Shown: positions 25,671-34,570, counted from the first letter of the stretch. The stretch is DNA of 64,000 nt from Herbihabitans rhizosphaerae (GCF_004216555.1 NZ_SGWQ01000003.1:234146-298145), one strand, 5' to 3'. Numbers and translations: made by a program. The notes: generated by a model not told the origin, from the sequence alone.

Positions 25671-26800
25671 GGCGAACCGCTCACGGCCGCGGTGAGCGCG
25701 GCGACCACCTCGTCCTGCTCGGCCTCGGTCAGCCCGACGAACATCGGCAGCAGCACATGCTCCGCCGCGGCCCGCGCCGACTGGGGCAGATCCGGGGGCA
25801 GGTCCGGAGTGGACAGATCGGCGTACGCCGGTTCGAGGTGGCACGCGATGATCCGCCTCGTCGCCACTCCGCGTGCGGCCATCGCGTTCATCACCTCCAT
25901 TTGGGATACTCCGCGCAGCCGCACGGCGTAGGACTGGTAAACGTGCCGGTAGCCGGCCGGTTCGTACGGCGTGCCAACGGTTTCCAGGCCGGAGAGCAGC
26001 TCGTCGTACCGCGCGGCCAGCGCACGGCGACGCGCCACGACATGGTCCAGCTTGCCCATCTGCACGACGCCGACCGCCGCCTGGATGTCGGTCAGCTTGT
26101 AGTTGAACCCGACCTCGGCGTACCGCTCGGCGATCACCGCCGTGGAGGTGTGTCGCGCCAGGGTGGACACCGACGCGGCGTGCGCCCGCAGCGCGCGCAG
26201 CTTCTCGGCGACCTCGGCGTCATCGGTGGTGATCACGCCGCCCTCACCGGTGGTGAGGATCTTGCGCGCGTCGAAGCTGAAACACGTCACGTCGCTGATC
26301 GCGCCCAGCAGCACGCCGTCGATCGTGGCGCCGAGCGACGGTGCCGCGTCCTCGATCAGGTGAAGCCCGTGCCGATCGGCGATCTTGCGCAACGCCGGCA
26401 GATCGGCGGCCAGGCCGATCTGGCTGGCCGGCATGATCGCCTTCGTCCGCTCGGTGATCAGCTGCTCGACGTGCACCGGGTCCACGTTGTAGGTCAGCGG
26501 ATCGATGTCGGCGAACACCGGCGCCGCACCGGTGTACCTGATCGCGTTCGGGGTCGCGATGAAGGTGAACGACGGGCAGATCACCTCGTCGCCGGGCCCG
26601 ATGCCCACCGCGAGCAGGGAGAGGTGCAACGCGGTGGTGCAGCTGTTCACACTCACGCCGTGCGCGGCACCCACCCGCTCGGCGACCAGCTTCTCGAACT
26701 CGGCGGCGCGCGGGCCGACCGACAGCCACCCGGACCGGACCGCCTCGGCGGCGGCGTCGGCCTCCTCTTCCCCGACGAAGAGCCTGGTGATCGGGATCAT
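25667..26800 (-). CDS. DegT/DnrJ/EryC1/StrS aminotransferase (PglE/perosamine-synthase-like)
   Basis: This is a 377-residue PLP aminotransferase. It has IPITRLFVGEEEADAAAEAV, the G-W-L-S-V-G-P motif near residue 28, SVNSCTTALHLSLLAVGIG, IEDAAPSLGATIDG, and the catalytic lysine in CFSFDARKILTTGEGG (about residue 186). These features are those of C4 aminotransferases such as PglE and GDP-perosamine synthase. The ATG follows AAGGAG and overlaps the epimerase stop (ATGA). The neighbouring NeuD-type gene suggests an N-acetylated product. It differs clearly from the second DegT gene at 23896-25014, so two different amino sugars are likely. Confidence 0.92.
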   Translation of the reverse strand: MIPITRLFVGEEEADAAAEAVRSGWLSVGPRAAEFEKLVAERVGAAHGVSVNSCTTALHLSLLAVGIGPGDEVICPSFTFIATPNAIRYTGAAPVFADIDPLTYNVDPVHVEQLITERTKAIMPASQIGLAADLPALRKIADRHGLHLIEDAAPSLGATIDGVLLGAISDVTCFSFDARKILTTGEGGVITTDDAEVAEKLRALRAHAASVSTLARHTSTAVIAERYAEVGFNYKLTDIQAAVGVVQMGKLDHVVARRRALAARYDELLSGLETVGTPYEPAGYRHVYQSYAVRLRGVSQMEVMNAMAARGVATRRIIACHLEPAYADLSTPDLPPDLPQSARAAAEHVLLPMFVGLTEAEQDEVVAALTAAVSGSP

Positions 26801-27765
26801 GCCGTCTCCTTCAACTCGGCGCGCCACCAGTCGACGAGCCGGGAAAGCCCTTCGTGCAAGGAAACCTTCGCCTCGAAGCCGAGCACGTCGCGCGCCTTGC
26901 TGGTATCGGAGAGCCGGCGCGGCACGGCGTTGACCTTGCGCTCCGGGCCGTGCTCCGGCCGCAGGTCCGAGCCCATCACGTCGAGCAGCGCGCCGGCGAG
27001 TTGGGCGAGGCTGGTCTCGGTGCCGGACGCGACGTTGAACACCTCGCCGGTCACGTCACCGATCGCCGCGAGCAGGTTGGCGCGCGCGATGTCCTCGATG
27101 TAGACGAAGTCCATTGTGGACGTTCCGTCGCCGAGGATCAGCGGCGGCTGGCCGGCGGCGATCCGCTCCATCCAGCGCACCAGCACCTCGGTGTAGACGC
27201 CGTGCACGTCCATCCTCGGGCCGTACACGTTGAAGTACCGCAGCGCGACATAGTCCAGCCCGTGCATCTCGTGGAAGCTGCGCAGCAGCCCCTCGTTGAA
27301 CACCTTGGCCGCGCCGTAGATCGTGCGGTTGCCGTACGGGTGGTGCTTCTCGGTGGTGGGGAAGGATTCCGCGAGCCCGTACACCGACGCGGAGGACGCC
27401 GCCACCACCTTGCGCACCCGCGCCGCGACGGCCGCCTCCAGCACGTTGAACGTCCCGGTGGCCAGCACGTCCAGCGCCAGCCGGGGCTCCTCGGCGCACT
27501 GTGTTATCCGGATCGCGGCCTGGTGGAACAGCACGTCGATGCCGTCCATCGCGGCGGCCACCGTCGCGGTGTCCCGGATGTCGCCCTCGATCAGCCGGAG
27601 CTTGCCGGACGCGCGCACCGCGGCGAGGTTGTCCACCCGGCCGCGCACCAGGTTGTCCAGCACGACGATCTCGCCGACGTCCTCGGCCAGCAGCTGGTCG
27701 GCGATCGTCGAGCCGACCAGGCCGGCGCCGCCGGTGATCAACACACGCGCGTCGGACAGGTTCAC
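26797..27765 (-). CDS. NAD-dependent sugar epimerase/dehydratase (extended SDR)
   Basis: This is a 322-residue extended short-chain dehydrogenase. The N-terminal NAD-binding motif is LITGGAGLVGSTIADQLL (G-G-x-G-x-x-G). The catalytic part has SASVYG and the Y-x-x-x-K motif in TIYGAAKVFNE. RYFNVYGPRMDVHG and DGTSTMDFVYIEDIARA follow, typical of UDP-glucose 4-epimerase-like and related enzymes. It could be a 4-epimerase or a 4,6-dehydratase providing the keto-sugar for the neighbouring aminotransferases; the motifs do not decide. The stop overlaps the next gene by ATGA and the start lies next to the RmlC-like gene (27762 stop), so it is within the coupled operon. Confidence 0.9.
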   Translation of the reverse strand: MNLSDARVLITGGAGLVGSTIADQLLAEDVGEIVVLDNLVRGRVDNLAAVRASGKLRLIEGDIRDTATVAAAMDGIDVLFHQAAIRITQCAEEPRLALDVLATGTFNVLEAAVAARVRKVVAASSASVYGLAESFPTTEKHHPYGNRTIYGAAKVFNEGLLRSFHEMHGLDYVALRYFNVYGPRMDVHGVYTEVLVRWMERIAAGQPPLILGDGTSTMDFVYIEDIARANLLAAIGDVTGEVFNVASGTETSLAQLAGALLDVMGSDLRPEHGPERKVNAVPRRLSDTSKARDVLGFEAKVSLHEGLSRLVDWWRAELKETA

Positions 27766-28334
27766 GCGAGCCCTCCTCTGCTGAACGCCGGGTCGTTCAG
27801 GTACTCGGCGAGCGACGGGTTGTGACTGTCCTTTTCGGACAGAACGGGGTCACTGATCGGCCACGGAACCGCGATGTCCGGGTCGTCCCAGGCCAGCGCC
27901 CGCTCGGCGGAGGACTGGTGGAAGTTCGTGCACTTGTACTGGACTTCGGCCCAGTCGGACAGCACCGCGAACCCGTGCGCGAACTCCGGCCCCATCAGCA
28001 ACTGCTTGCGGTTGTCCGCGGTCAGCTCCTCCGCGTACCACAGGCCGAAGGTCTCCGAGCCGACCCGGAGATCCACCACGACGTCCCACACCGCGCCGAC
28101 CGTGCACCGCACGAGCCGGTACTGCGGCGCGGTCTCGTCCTGGAAGTGGAACCCGCGGATCACGTCCGCGCGCGACCGGGAATGGTTGTCCTGCACGAAA
28201 TCCAGCGACAGGCCGTGTGTGCGCCACCGCCGCGCGCTGTAGCTCTCGAAGAAGAACCCGCGCTCGTCGACGAACGCGTCCGGCTCGATGACCAGCACAC
28301 CGTCCAGCGGCGTGGCCGTCACTGTCATGTCCAT
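27762..28334 (-). CDS. RmlC-like dTDP-sugar 3,5-epimerase family protein
   Basis: This 190-residue cupin has the RmlC signature positions DERGFFFESYSARRW, VIRGFHFQ, WDVVVDLRVGSETFG and FAHGFAVLSDWAEVQYKC. The family epimerises C3 and C5 of 4-keto-6-deoxy sugars or acts as a keto-isomerase or C-3 epimerase. I start at ATG 28334, preceded by GGAG at seven bases, with a second ATG two codons later. An alternative GTG at 28394 overlaps the oxidoreductase stop (GTGA) and would add 20 residues not seen in the family. It lies between the oxidoreductase and the SDR gene of the operon. Confidence 0.88.
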   Translation of the reverse strand: MDMTVTATPLDGVLVIEPDAFVDERGFFFESYSARRWRTHGLSLDFVQDNHSRSRADVIRGFHFQDETAPQYRLVRCTVGAVWDVVVDLRVGSETFGLWYAEELTADNRKQLLMGPEFAHGFAVLSDWAEVQYKCTNFHQSSAERALAWDDPDIAVPWPISDPVLSEKDSHNPSLAEYLNDPAFSRGGLA

Positions 28335-28390
28335 CGGCGATCTCCGGGCCGGTTCTTGGGCCACACCGCGCACGGTCGCCAGTCGTTCGG

Positions 28391-29464
28391 TCACGCGACC
28401 GCCCCTCCCACCATGTGTTCCTGCTCGACGTCCACGAACACGCCTCCGCTGGCGAGGCTCTTGGACGCCGCTTCGAGAATCGTGAGCACCCGCAGCCCGG
28501 CCCAGCCGTCGGTCAGCGGCGCGCGGCGTTCCCCGATCGACGCGGCGAACTCCGCCATCACGGCCCGCAACGCCTCCCGCTCGGGCAGCGCGGGCGCGAC
28601 CATGTCGCCGGTGCGATACGAGATGATCGCCCTGGTGCGCTCCTCGGGCCCGAGGTCGATCGCGCCCTTGCGCTCCACACCCCGGTCGTGCACCGCGAGG
28701 CGCTGCAGCAGGTTCAGGTCGTCCCACACCACGGTGCGCTCCGACCCGCCGATCACCATCGTGCGGATCTTGGTCGGCGACAGCCAGTTCACGTGCACGT
28801 GCGCCATCGCGCCGTTGCTCAGCTCCAGGGTGAGGTGCCCGACGCAGGCGCGGCCGGCGCCGATCGGGTCCGATCCGTGCGCGGCCACCGACACCGGGAC
28901 GATGTCGTCCGGCAGGATCGACAGGAAGATCGACAGGTCGTGCGGCGCGAGGTCCCACAGCACGTCCACGTCCGGCTGCACCAGCCCGAGGTTGATCCGC
29001 ACCGAGTCGAGGTACTGCACCGAGCCGATCTCCCCGCCGCGCACCAGCTCGCGCAGCCGTTGCACGGCCGGCGTGTAGCAGTAGGTGTGGTCCAGCATCA
29101 GCACCAACCCGCGCGCCTGCGCTTCGTCCACGAGTGCGCGCCCGTCGGAAACCGTTGCGGCCAAAGGCTTTTCGACCAGCACGTGCTTGCCTGCGCGCAG
29201 TGCGGCCATGGCCACCGGCAGGTGTGTTGCCGCCGGGGTGGCCACCGCGACGGCGTCCACGGCCGGGTCGGCGAGCACCTCGTCCAGCGAGCCGGACACC
29301 CGCACCGTGGAGTACGCGCCGAGCACCGTGCGGGCTCGCTCGGTGTCCAGATCGCACAGGTACTCCAGCCGGAGCGCCGGCGTGGCGGCGGCGTTGCGCA
29401 CCAGGTTCGGTCCCCAGTAGCCGGCGCCGACCACCGCGATCCCGATGGACTTCTGCTCGGTCAT
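28391..29464 (-). CDS. Gfo/Idh/MocA-family oxidoreductase (WbpB-like)
   Basis: This is a 357-residue NAD(P)-dependent sugar dehydrogenase. The Rossmann domain opens IGIAVVGAGYWGPNLVRN, continues with AVAVATPAATHLPVA and the conserved E-K-P lysine motif in AGKHVLVEKPLAA, and the C-terminal domain contains VLWDLAPHDLSIFLSI. The W-G-P-N-L variant is common in WbpB/WlbA-type enzymes that oxidise C3 of UDP-acetamido-glucuronate, which fits the WbpE- and WbpD-like genes downstream. The required UDP-GlcNAc 6-dehydrogenase is not in the window. A purine-rich site (GGAGAGGGA) precedes the ATG at 29464; an upstream start at 29488 is possible. Confidence 0.9.
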   Translation of the reverse strand: MTEQKSIGIAVVGAGYWGPNLVRNAAATPALRLEYLCDLDTERARTVLGAYSTVRVSGSLDEVLADPAVDAVAVATPAATHLPVAMAALRAGKHVLVEKPLAATVSDGRALVDEAQARGLVLMLDHTYCYTPAVQRLRELVRGGEIGSVQYLDSVRINLGLVQPDVDVLWDLAPHDLSIFLSILPDDIVPVSVAAHGSDPIGAGRACVGHLTLELSNGAMAHVHVNWLSPTKIRTMVIGGSERTVVWDDLNLLQRLAVHDRGVERKGAIDLGPEERTRAIISYRTGDMVAPALPEREALRAVMAEFAASIGERRAPLTDGWAGLRVLTILEAASKSLASGGVFVDVEQEHMVGGAVA

Positions 29465-29528
29465 CCCGCCATCCCTCTCCACCCGCACTGCCGCCAGATC
29501 GACGGCCGCGCGCTGCTCGTTACCCGCA

Positions 29529-31040
29529 TCAATAAGCTCCCTGGCCCGAGAACACTGCTCGGAACGTCTTCCACAAGATCACCGCGTCCAGGGCAAGCGA
29601 CCAGTCCTCGACGTAGCGAAGGTCCAGCCGCACGGCCTCCTCCCACGGCAGGTCACTGCGCCCACTGACCTGCCACAGGCCGGTCAGACCCGGCTTGACC
29701 AGCAGCCGCCTGCGCACATGGTCGGCGTAGCGCGCGGACTCCTCCGGCAGCGGCGGACGCGGTCCGACCAGCGACATCGAGCCGGTCACCACGTTGAACA
29801 GCTGCGGCAGCTCGTCGATCGAGTAGCGCCGCAGCACCGAGCCGACCCTGGTGATGCGCGGGTCGCGGCGGATCTTGAACAGCAGCCCGGCGCCCTCGTC
29901 GTGGTGGACCAGTTCGGCGCGCTTGGCGTGCGCGTCGGTGACCATCGTGCGGAACTTGACGATGGTGAACTCGTCGCCGTCCTTGCCGACCCTGCGCTGC
30001 TTGTAGAACACCGGCCCGCGGCTGTCCACCGCGATCAGCATCGACACGATCAGCATCAGCGGGGTGAGCAGCGTGATCAGCAGGGCCGCGCCGATCCGGT
30101 CGACCACGCCCTTGACCACGCGCCGCGCGCCGGTGAACGTCGGTTCGCTGACCCGCAGCAGCGGCATCCCGAGTACGCCGGTGACGTGCAGTCGCGGTCC
30201 GGCCACCTCCATCAGCACCGGCGCGACGACCATCTCCGCGCCACTGCCCTCGAGGTCCCAGGCCAGGCGCTGCAGGCGGTTCGGTGTCCAGTACGAGTCG
30301 GCGGTGACCGCGACGATGCGATACCCGCCGCGGCGCGCGCGCTCGGACAGGTCCTCCAGCCGGCCGACCACCGGCACGCCGTCGAAGTCCCCGTCGACGT
30401 CACTGCCGCGACCGTCCACAGTGCACACCGCGTCCACCCGCCAGCCGAGGTGCGGCGCGCTCCGGGTGCGTTTGATCAAGTCACGAAGGGTTTCCGGGCT
30501 GCCGGCCGCCATCACCGGCAGCAGGCACAGGCCCGATCGGCGTTCGTGGTGCAGCCACCTGCGCAGCACGTACCGGGCGGGAAAGGCGAGCACCGCGATC
30601 GCCGGCACCACGAGGAACACCCACAGCCGCACCGACGAGGCGCCGACCGCGAGCCCGCCGAGCGCGAGCACCACGGCGGCGGCGAACAGCCCCCGGCCCA
30701 GCCTGCGGAACTCCTCGGCACCCTGGCCGAGCACCTCGACCCACCAGACGCGGCACATCAGCATCGAGGCGAGGACGACCAGGACGGTGGTGCTGGCGTA
30801 CCCGATCGTCGACCAGGCGGTCAGGCCGACATTGGCGGAGATGACGCCGCCTCCGACGAACACCGCGAATGCGGTGGCCATGGCGTCACTGGAGACGACG
30901 GATCGGCGGTAACGCGGTTCCCATGCCGCAATGGGCGGCTGTGACGGTTCTCCGGATGGTAATGGACGTCCAGCACGGGAATCGTTTTCCGGCCTTTTGC
31001 CGCCGACTTTTCGGCGCGACGACCTCACCTGCTCACTCAT
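29529..31040 (-). CDS. Polyprenyl glycosylphosphotransferase (initiating sugar-phosphate transferase)
   Basis: This is a 503-residue membrane protein. About four N-terminal helices (residues 55-160) are followed by a CoA-binding-like central domain (VDAVCTVDGRGSD to VTADSYWTPNRL) and one further helix. The C-terminal bacterial sugar transferase domain has GPVFYKQRRVGKDGDEF, IVKFRTMVTDA, SIDELPQLFNVVTGSMSLVG, GPRPPLPEE and KPGLTGLWQVSGRSD. The family moves a sugar-1-phosphate from a nucleotide sugar to undecaprenyl phosphate, starting the repeat unit. GGAAGG precedes the ATG at 31040. It is the promoter-proximal gene of the polysaccharide operon. Confidence 0.95.
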   Translation of the reverse strand: MSEQVRSSRRKVGGKRPENDSRAGRPLPSGEPSQPPIAAWEPRYRRSVVSSDAMATAFAVFVGGGVISANVGLTAWSTIGYASTTVLVVLASMLMCRVWWVEVLGQGAEEFRRLGRGLFAAAVVLALGGLAVGASSVRLWVFLVVPAIAVLAFPARYVLRRWLHHERRSGLCLLPVMAAGSPETLRDLIKRTRSAPHLGWRVDAVCTVDGRGSDVDGDFDGVPVVGRLEDLSERARRGGYRIVAVTADSYWTPNRLQRLAWDLEGSGAEMVVAPVLMEVAGPRLHVTGVLGMPLLRVSEPTFTGARRVVKGVVDRIGAALLITLLTPLMLIVSMLIAVDSRGPVFYKQRRVGKDGDEFTIVKFRTMVTDAHAKRAELVHHDEGAGLLFKIRRDPRITRVGSVLRRYSIDELPQLFNVVTGSMSLVGPRPPLPEESARYADHVRRRLLVKPGLTGLWQVSGRSDLPWEEAVRLDLRYVEDWSLALDAVILWKTFRAVFSGQGAY

Positions 31041-31353
31041 GGTGACCTTCCCCCCGGTGACCCGGTTCGGGTGTATGCGGCCGCTGGACGCCCCCGTGCG
31101 TCCTAACGTAACGGGAATCCTTGGCACACAACGGATTGGCGAAGACGCCCCGCCACTCCGTCGCTGTGCTTCATGATTCGTTCGCCCTATCGAGCCTGTT
31201 ACACGGACGGTGAACCAAAGGCTCACCCCCACGAGTGAGGACTGTGGTCCTCAACTCGACGGCGTCACCCGGTGGGCCATTTACCCGAAATAGGAGAAGA
31301 ATCGAAACCCGCAGAATTGGCGGGCCGAACAAAAATAACGAACCACGTGCCAC
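31041..31353. other. Intergenic region upstream of the polysaccharide operon
   Basis: About 310 bases without a gene separate the PIG-L stop from the glycosylphosphotransferase start. The part near 31285-31345 is unusually AT-rich for this genome. It should hold the promoter of the minus-strand operon; no convincing -35/-10 pair could be singled out. A weak terminator for PIG-L lies at 31308-31324. Confidence 0.6.
31308..31324 (-). terminator. Short hairpin with T-run after the PIG-L gene
   Basis: On the minus strand CCCGC, a 7-nt loop and GCGGG are followed by TTT and an AT-rich tail, 30 bp after the PIG-L stop. The 5-bp stem is short but has the expected order for an intrinsic terminator. 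Confidence 0.4.
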
Positions 31354-32016
31354 TCAGTCGCGCGGAGGCGCGCCGATCACGACTTTGTCCACGTAGAAGG
31401 CCTCGGCGTAGCGGGCGCGGCACTGGACCCCGCGGACGCGGGCCAGCCCCAAGAAGGTCTCCCCGTCAAACCACGGCTTGGCCGCCTGGGACGGGTAGTG
31501 CTCGTGCAGCAGGTCGCTCTTCTCCCGGACCAGATCCCCCGTCAGCGGGTAGTACGCCGAGGGTTGCCCGAGGTCGCCCTCCCACTTCACGATCTCGTAC
31601 CCGAGCGTCAGATGATCGCGAAACGCCGACGGCACGATGCCCGCCAGAGTGCGATGGTCGGCGTGCGCGTCACACTTCGCCGGCCCGATCACCAGGTCAG
31701 GATCGATAACGGCACGCAGATCCTCGACAGCTTCCTTGGCCGCCGCCCAGTGCCCCGTCACCCACCCGTCCGGCAATTCGAGCACCCGCACGTTCAGCTC
31801 GGCCCCCGGACAGAACTTCCCCAGCGCCGCCCGCTCCTCGGCCTCCCGCCCAGTGCCCCCACCCGTCAGCACCAGCGCCTCGACCCGCACCCCAGGCATC
31901 CGCCGGCACAAGTCGAGCAGCGTCCCCCCGGCCCCGATCGCCACGTCATCACAGTGCGCCCCGAGCACCGCCAACCGCCGCACCGGCCCGGGAATCAGCG
32001 ACAACACACGCCCCAT
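31354..32016 (-). CDS. PIG-L family deacetylase
   Basis: This is a 220-residue LmbE/PIG-L protein. The zinc-binding motif A-H-C-D-D is in LAVLGAHCDDVAIGAGGTLL, the second motif in KCDAHADHRTLAG, and the mid-domain is VLTGGGTGREAEERAALGKF. Enzymes of this group remove acetyl groups from GlcNAc-containing lipids, mycothiol precursors or antibiotic scaffolds. I use the ATG at 32016; upstream codons in that frame encode a glycine/tryptophan-rich, improbable extension. It lies directly upstream of the polysaccharide operon on the same strand and could deacetylate a sugar of that pathway (inference). Confidence 0.9.
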   Translation of the reverse strand: MGRVLSLIPGPVRRLAVLGAHCDDVAIGAGGTLLDLCRRMPGVRVEALVLTGGGTGREAEERAALGKFCPGAELNVRVLELPDGWVTGHWAAAKEAVEDLRAVIDPDLVIGPAKCDAHADHRTLAGIVPSAFRDHLTLGYEIVKWEGDLGQPSAYYPLTGDLVREKSDLLHEHYPSQAAKPWFDGETFLGLARVRGVQCRARYAEAFYVDKVVIGAPPRD

Positions 32017-32159
32017 CGTCCAACCCCGCCCCCAGCCCCCTCCACCCCCCAAAAGTCCGAAACCACCCAACAGCCCCCAACCACAACCCACCCACCACAA
32101 AAAACACCCACGAACACACGCACCATGTGACTAAGGCAGCCGTCCCGAAATCGCGCCAT

Positions 32160-32295
32160 GAGGGCGCCCCGCGCCCGAATAGGCGCACACCCGCTGGAAG
32201 ATGACCCGGTAGGAACGTGGGGGTCCGGGGGGCTCGGCCCCCCGGGAATGATGACGGGCGACACGGTCCGCGCTTTCCGCGGACACATGTCGCCC
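32160..32295 (-). repeat. Structured repeat downstream of tRNA-Phe (copy 1)
   Basis: This 136-bp element is about 90 percent identical to 34571-34707. Read with the tRNA, it first forms a long hairpin (arms 32256-32272 and 32278-32295, loop 32273-32277) starting 7 nt after the tRNA 3' end, then a GC hairpin, CCGGGGGG with CCCCCCGG, at 32225-32245. It probably terminates or processes the tRNA transcript. The copies differ by compensatory changes. Confidence 0.8.
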
Positions 32296-32302
32296 GAGCC
32301 CG

Positions 32303-32376
32303 TGGCCAGGGGCGGGATCGAACCGCCGACCTACCGCTTTTCAGGCGGTCGCTCGTACCAACTGAGCTACCTGGCC
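32303..32376 (-). tRNA. tRNA-Phe (GAA)
   Basis: This 74-nt gene folds as a cloverleaf. The acceptor arm is GGCCAGG (5' end at 32376) pairing with CCTGGCC, with discriminator A at 32303. The anticodon stem ACCGC/GCGGT encloses loop CTGAAAA, giving anticodon GAA. The T-arm contains GGTTCGATCC. CCA is not encoded. Confidence 0.96.
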
Positions 32377-32446
32377 GTACTCGGAAAGCCTAACGTACGG
32401 GTGCCCGTGACTTCACGAGAGTTCCAGGGAAGCACGTCTCCGCAGG

Positions 32447-34474
32447 TCAGCGGCCCGGGAACGGGGTGTCGAAGAGTTCGAGCAGCGGTGCCGCCTTGAC
32501 CGCGGTCTCCTCGTACTCGGCGGCCGGATCGGACAGCGCGACGATGGCGCCGCCGACGCCGTAGCCGGCTCGCCGGCCGTCGGTGACCAGGGTGCGGATC
32601 ACGACGCTGAGGTCGGCCGCGCCGGTGAGCGAGAAGTAGCCGATCGCGCCGGAGTAGACGCCGCGCGGACCGGCCTCCAGTTCGTCGATGATCTTCATGG
32701 TGCGCAGTTTCGGCGCGCCGGTCATCGATCCGGGCGGGAACGCGGCGCGCACGCAGTCCACCGCGGACGCCTCGGGCCGCAGGGTGGCACGGACGGTGCT
32801 GACCATCTGGTGCACGCTCGGGTAGGTCTCGACGTCGAAGAGCTTGTCCACGCGCACGGATCCGACGCGGGCGACTCGTCCGAGGTCGTGCCGGACGAGG
32901 TCGACGATCATGAGGTTCTCGGCCTGGTCCTTCTCGTCGTGCGCGAGCTGGTGGCGGATCCGGGCATCTTCCTCGGGTGTGGCGCCGCGCGGCCGGGTGC
33001 CCTTGATCGGCTTCGACTCGAGCTGCCCGTCCTCGGTGACCTTGATGAACCGTTCGGGCGAGGTGCTCAGCACGGCCGTGTCGCCGAAGGAGAGGTAGGC
33101 GCCGAACGGCGCGGGGTGTGCGCGCCGCAGCCGCTGGTAGCACGCCCACGGGTCGACCGGGCCGTCGGCGGTGATCATGTTGGTGAGGCACACCTCGTAG
33201 GTCTCGCCGTCCACGATCTCGCCGAGGCAGGACTTGATCAACTCCAGATAGCGCCCGCGATCGTGCCGCGTCCGCACCGGACGGCTCGCCACCTCCGGGA
33301 CCGCTGGCAGCTCGTTTCGTAAGCGCCGCAACACTTCCGCGGTACTCGCGAGCCACGCCCCGGCGTCGGCGTCATCGCCTTCGGCGAGCGCCAGCAGGTG
33401 AGTCAGACCGGTGTGATGGTCGATCACGACAGCACGATCGGCGAACACGAGCGTGGCATCGGGCAGCTCGGACCGGTGGGCGCGGCGCGCACCACACTGC
33501 GACTTCAACTCGTAGCCGAGGTACCCCACCCACCCGAGCGCGAACCCACCGGGCAGATCTGGGACGTGCGTGTCAATGCCACGAATGTCGGCGTCGAGCC
33601 AGTCGAACAGTCCACTGTGGACGGTGATGGTCGAGTCCTGCTCGGTGATCGTGACGGTGTCGTCCCACGCGTCAGCGGTAACCACACGCGCCAGCGGCCC
33701 ACTCGCGTCCCCCATGACCGAACGCCCGCTTTCGTTGCCGTCCAACCAGAACGCGTAACGGCCGTTGCGGAACAGGTGGTCGAACACGATATCGTCGGGC
33801 ACCCGGGTCGGCACGGTCTCGGCGAGCACTCGCAGCCGCCGCTTCACCGTCCATTTCGGACTGACGGGTGGCGTCGGCGCGGTCTTCTGTCCATTGTGGA
33901 CGGCCAGCCGGGTGAAGTTGGCGAGCAGCGCGTGCCCGTGTTCGGTGCGCACCGATTCGGGGTGAAACTGCACGCCCCACAAGGGTTTCGTGCGATGCCG
34001 GACCCCCATGACCATCCCGTCCGCCGTCCACGCGATCGCCTCCAACTCGTCAGGCAGATCGGTCACCGCCAACGAGTGATACCGCACCGCCTCGAACGGC
34101 GAAGGCAACCCCTCAAACAGATCCACCCCGTCGTGCACGATCCGCGACACCCGCCCATGCCACGGCTCCGGCGCCCGCTCCACAGTTGCCCCGAACTCCA
34201 ACGCCAACGCCTGATGCCCCAAACACACCCCCAAGATCGGCAGCCCCCCGGCCCGCACGATCTCCCGCGTCACCCCAAGATCACCATCATGGTGCGGAGT
34301 CCCCGGCCCCGGCGACACCACCACACAGTCAAAATCAGCGAGCCGCCCCACATCCCAGCCAGCCTCATCGTTCGCGATCACCGTCGGCTCGTCCCCAGTA
34401 ACCTCCGCCAACGCGTGAAACAGGTTGAACGTGAACGAGTCGTAGTTGTCCACCAACAACGTCCGCACGGCCAC
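32447..34474 (-). CDS. pabAB: Aminodeoxychorismate synthase, fused PabA-PabB
   Basis: This 675-residue fusion makes 4-amino-4-deoxychorismate from chorismate and glutamine for folate or a p-aminobenzoate-derived metabolite. Residues 1-195 are the glutamine amidotransferase: LLVDNYDSFTFNLFHAL, SPGPGTP, the catalytic cysteine in GVCLGHQALALEFG, and HPESV. The PabB half has the lysine motif P-I-K-G-T-R-P-R-G, DEKDQAENLMIVDLVRHDLG, PSVHQMVST and GSMTGAPKLRTM. The start is GTG 34474 or GTG 34468; the second has the better-placed GAGG. Fused forms occur both in primary folate synthesis and in antibiotic clusters, but no PabC or antibiotic genes are adjacent. It lies between tRNA-Phe and tRNA-Asp. 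Confidence 0.95.
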   Translation of the reverse strand: MAVRTLLVDNYDSFTFNLFHALAEVTGDEPTVIANDEAGWDVGRLADFDCVVVSPGPGTPHHDGDLGVTREIVRAGGLPILGVCLGHQALALEFGATVERAPEPWHGRVSRIVHDGVDLFEGLPSPFEAVRYHSLAVTDLPDELEAIAWTADGMVMGVRHRTKPLWGVQFHPESVRTEHGHALLANFTRLAVHNGQKTAPTPPVSPKWTVKRRLRVLAETVPTRVPDDIVFDHLFRNGRYAFWLDGNESGRSVMGDASGPLARVVTADAWDDTVTITEQDSTITVHSGLFDWLDADIRGIDTHVPDLPGGFALGWVGYLGYELKSQCGARRAHRSELPDATLVFADRAVVIDHHTGLTHLLALAEGDDADAGAWLASTAEVLRRLRNELPAVPEVASRPVRTRHDRGRYLELIKSCLGEIVDGETYEVCLTNMITADGPVDPWACYQRLRRAHPAPFGAYLSFGDTAVLSTSPERFIKVTEDGQLESKPIKGTRPRGATPEEDARIRHQLAHDEKDQAENLMIVDLVRHDLGRVARVGSVRVDKLFDVETYPSVHQMVSTVRATLRPEASAVDCVRAAFPPGSMTGAPKLRTMKIIDELEAGPRGVYSGAIGYFSLTGAADLSVVIRTLVTDGRRAGYGVGGAIVALSDPAAEYEETAVKAAPLLELFDTPFPGR

Positions 34475-34570
34475 CTCGCATCACGAATGGCCCAACCGTA
34501 ACCCGCCAAACCCCAAACGGATCCCGCGATATGTGTCACCCATGTGTTAGTCCAAGACCAACGCACCCAC

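Noticed and set aside
29445-30944. Plus-strand open frame of 499 codons opposite the glycosylphosphotransferase
   Set aside because: Antisense shadow with His/Gln/Arg-rich composition; the minus strand carries the full sugar-transferase signature.
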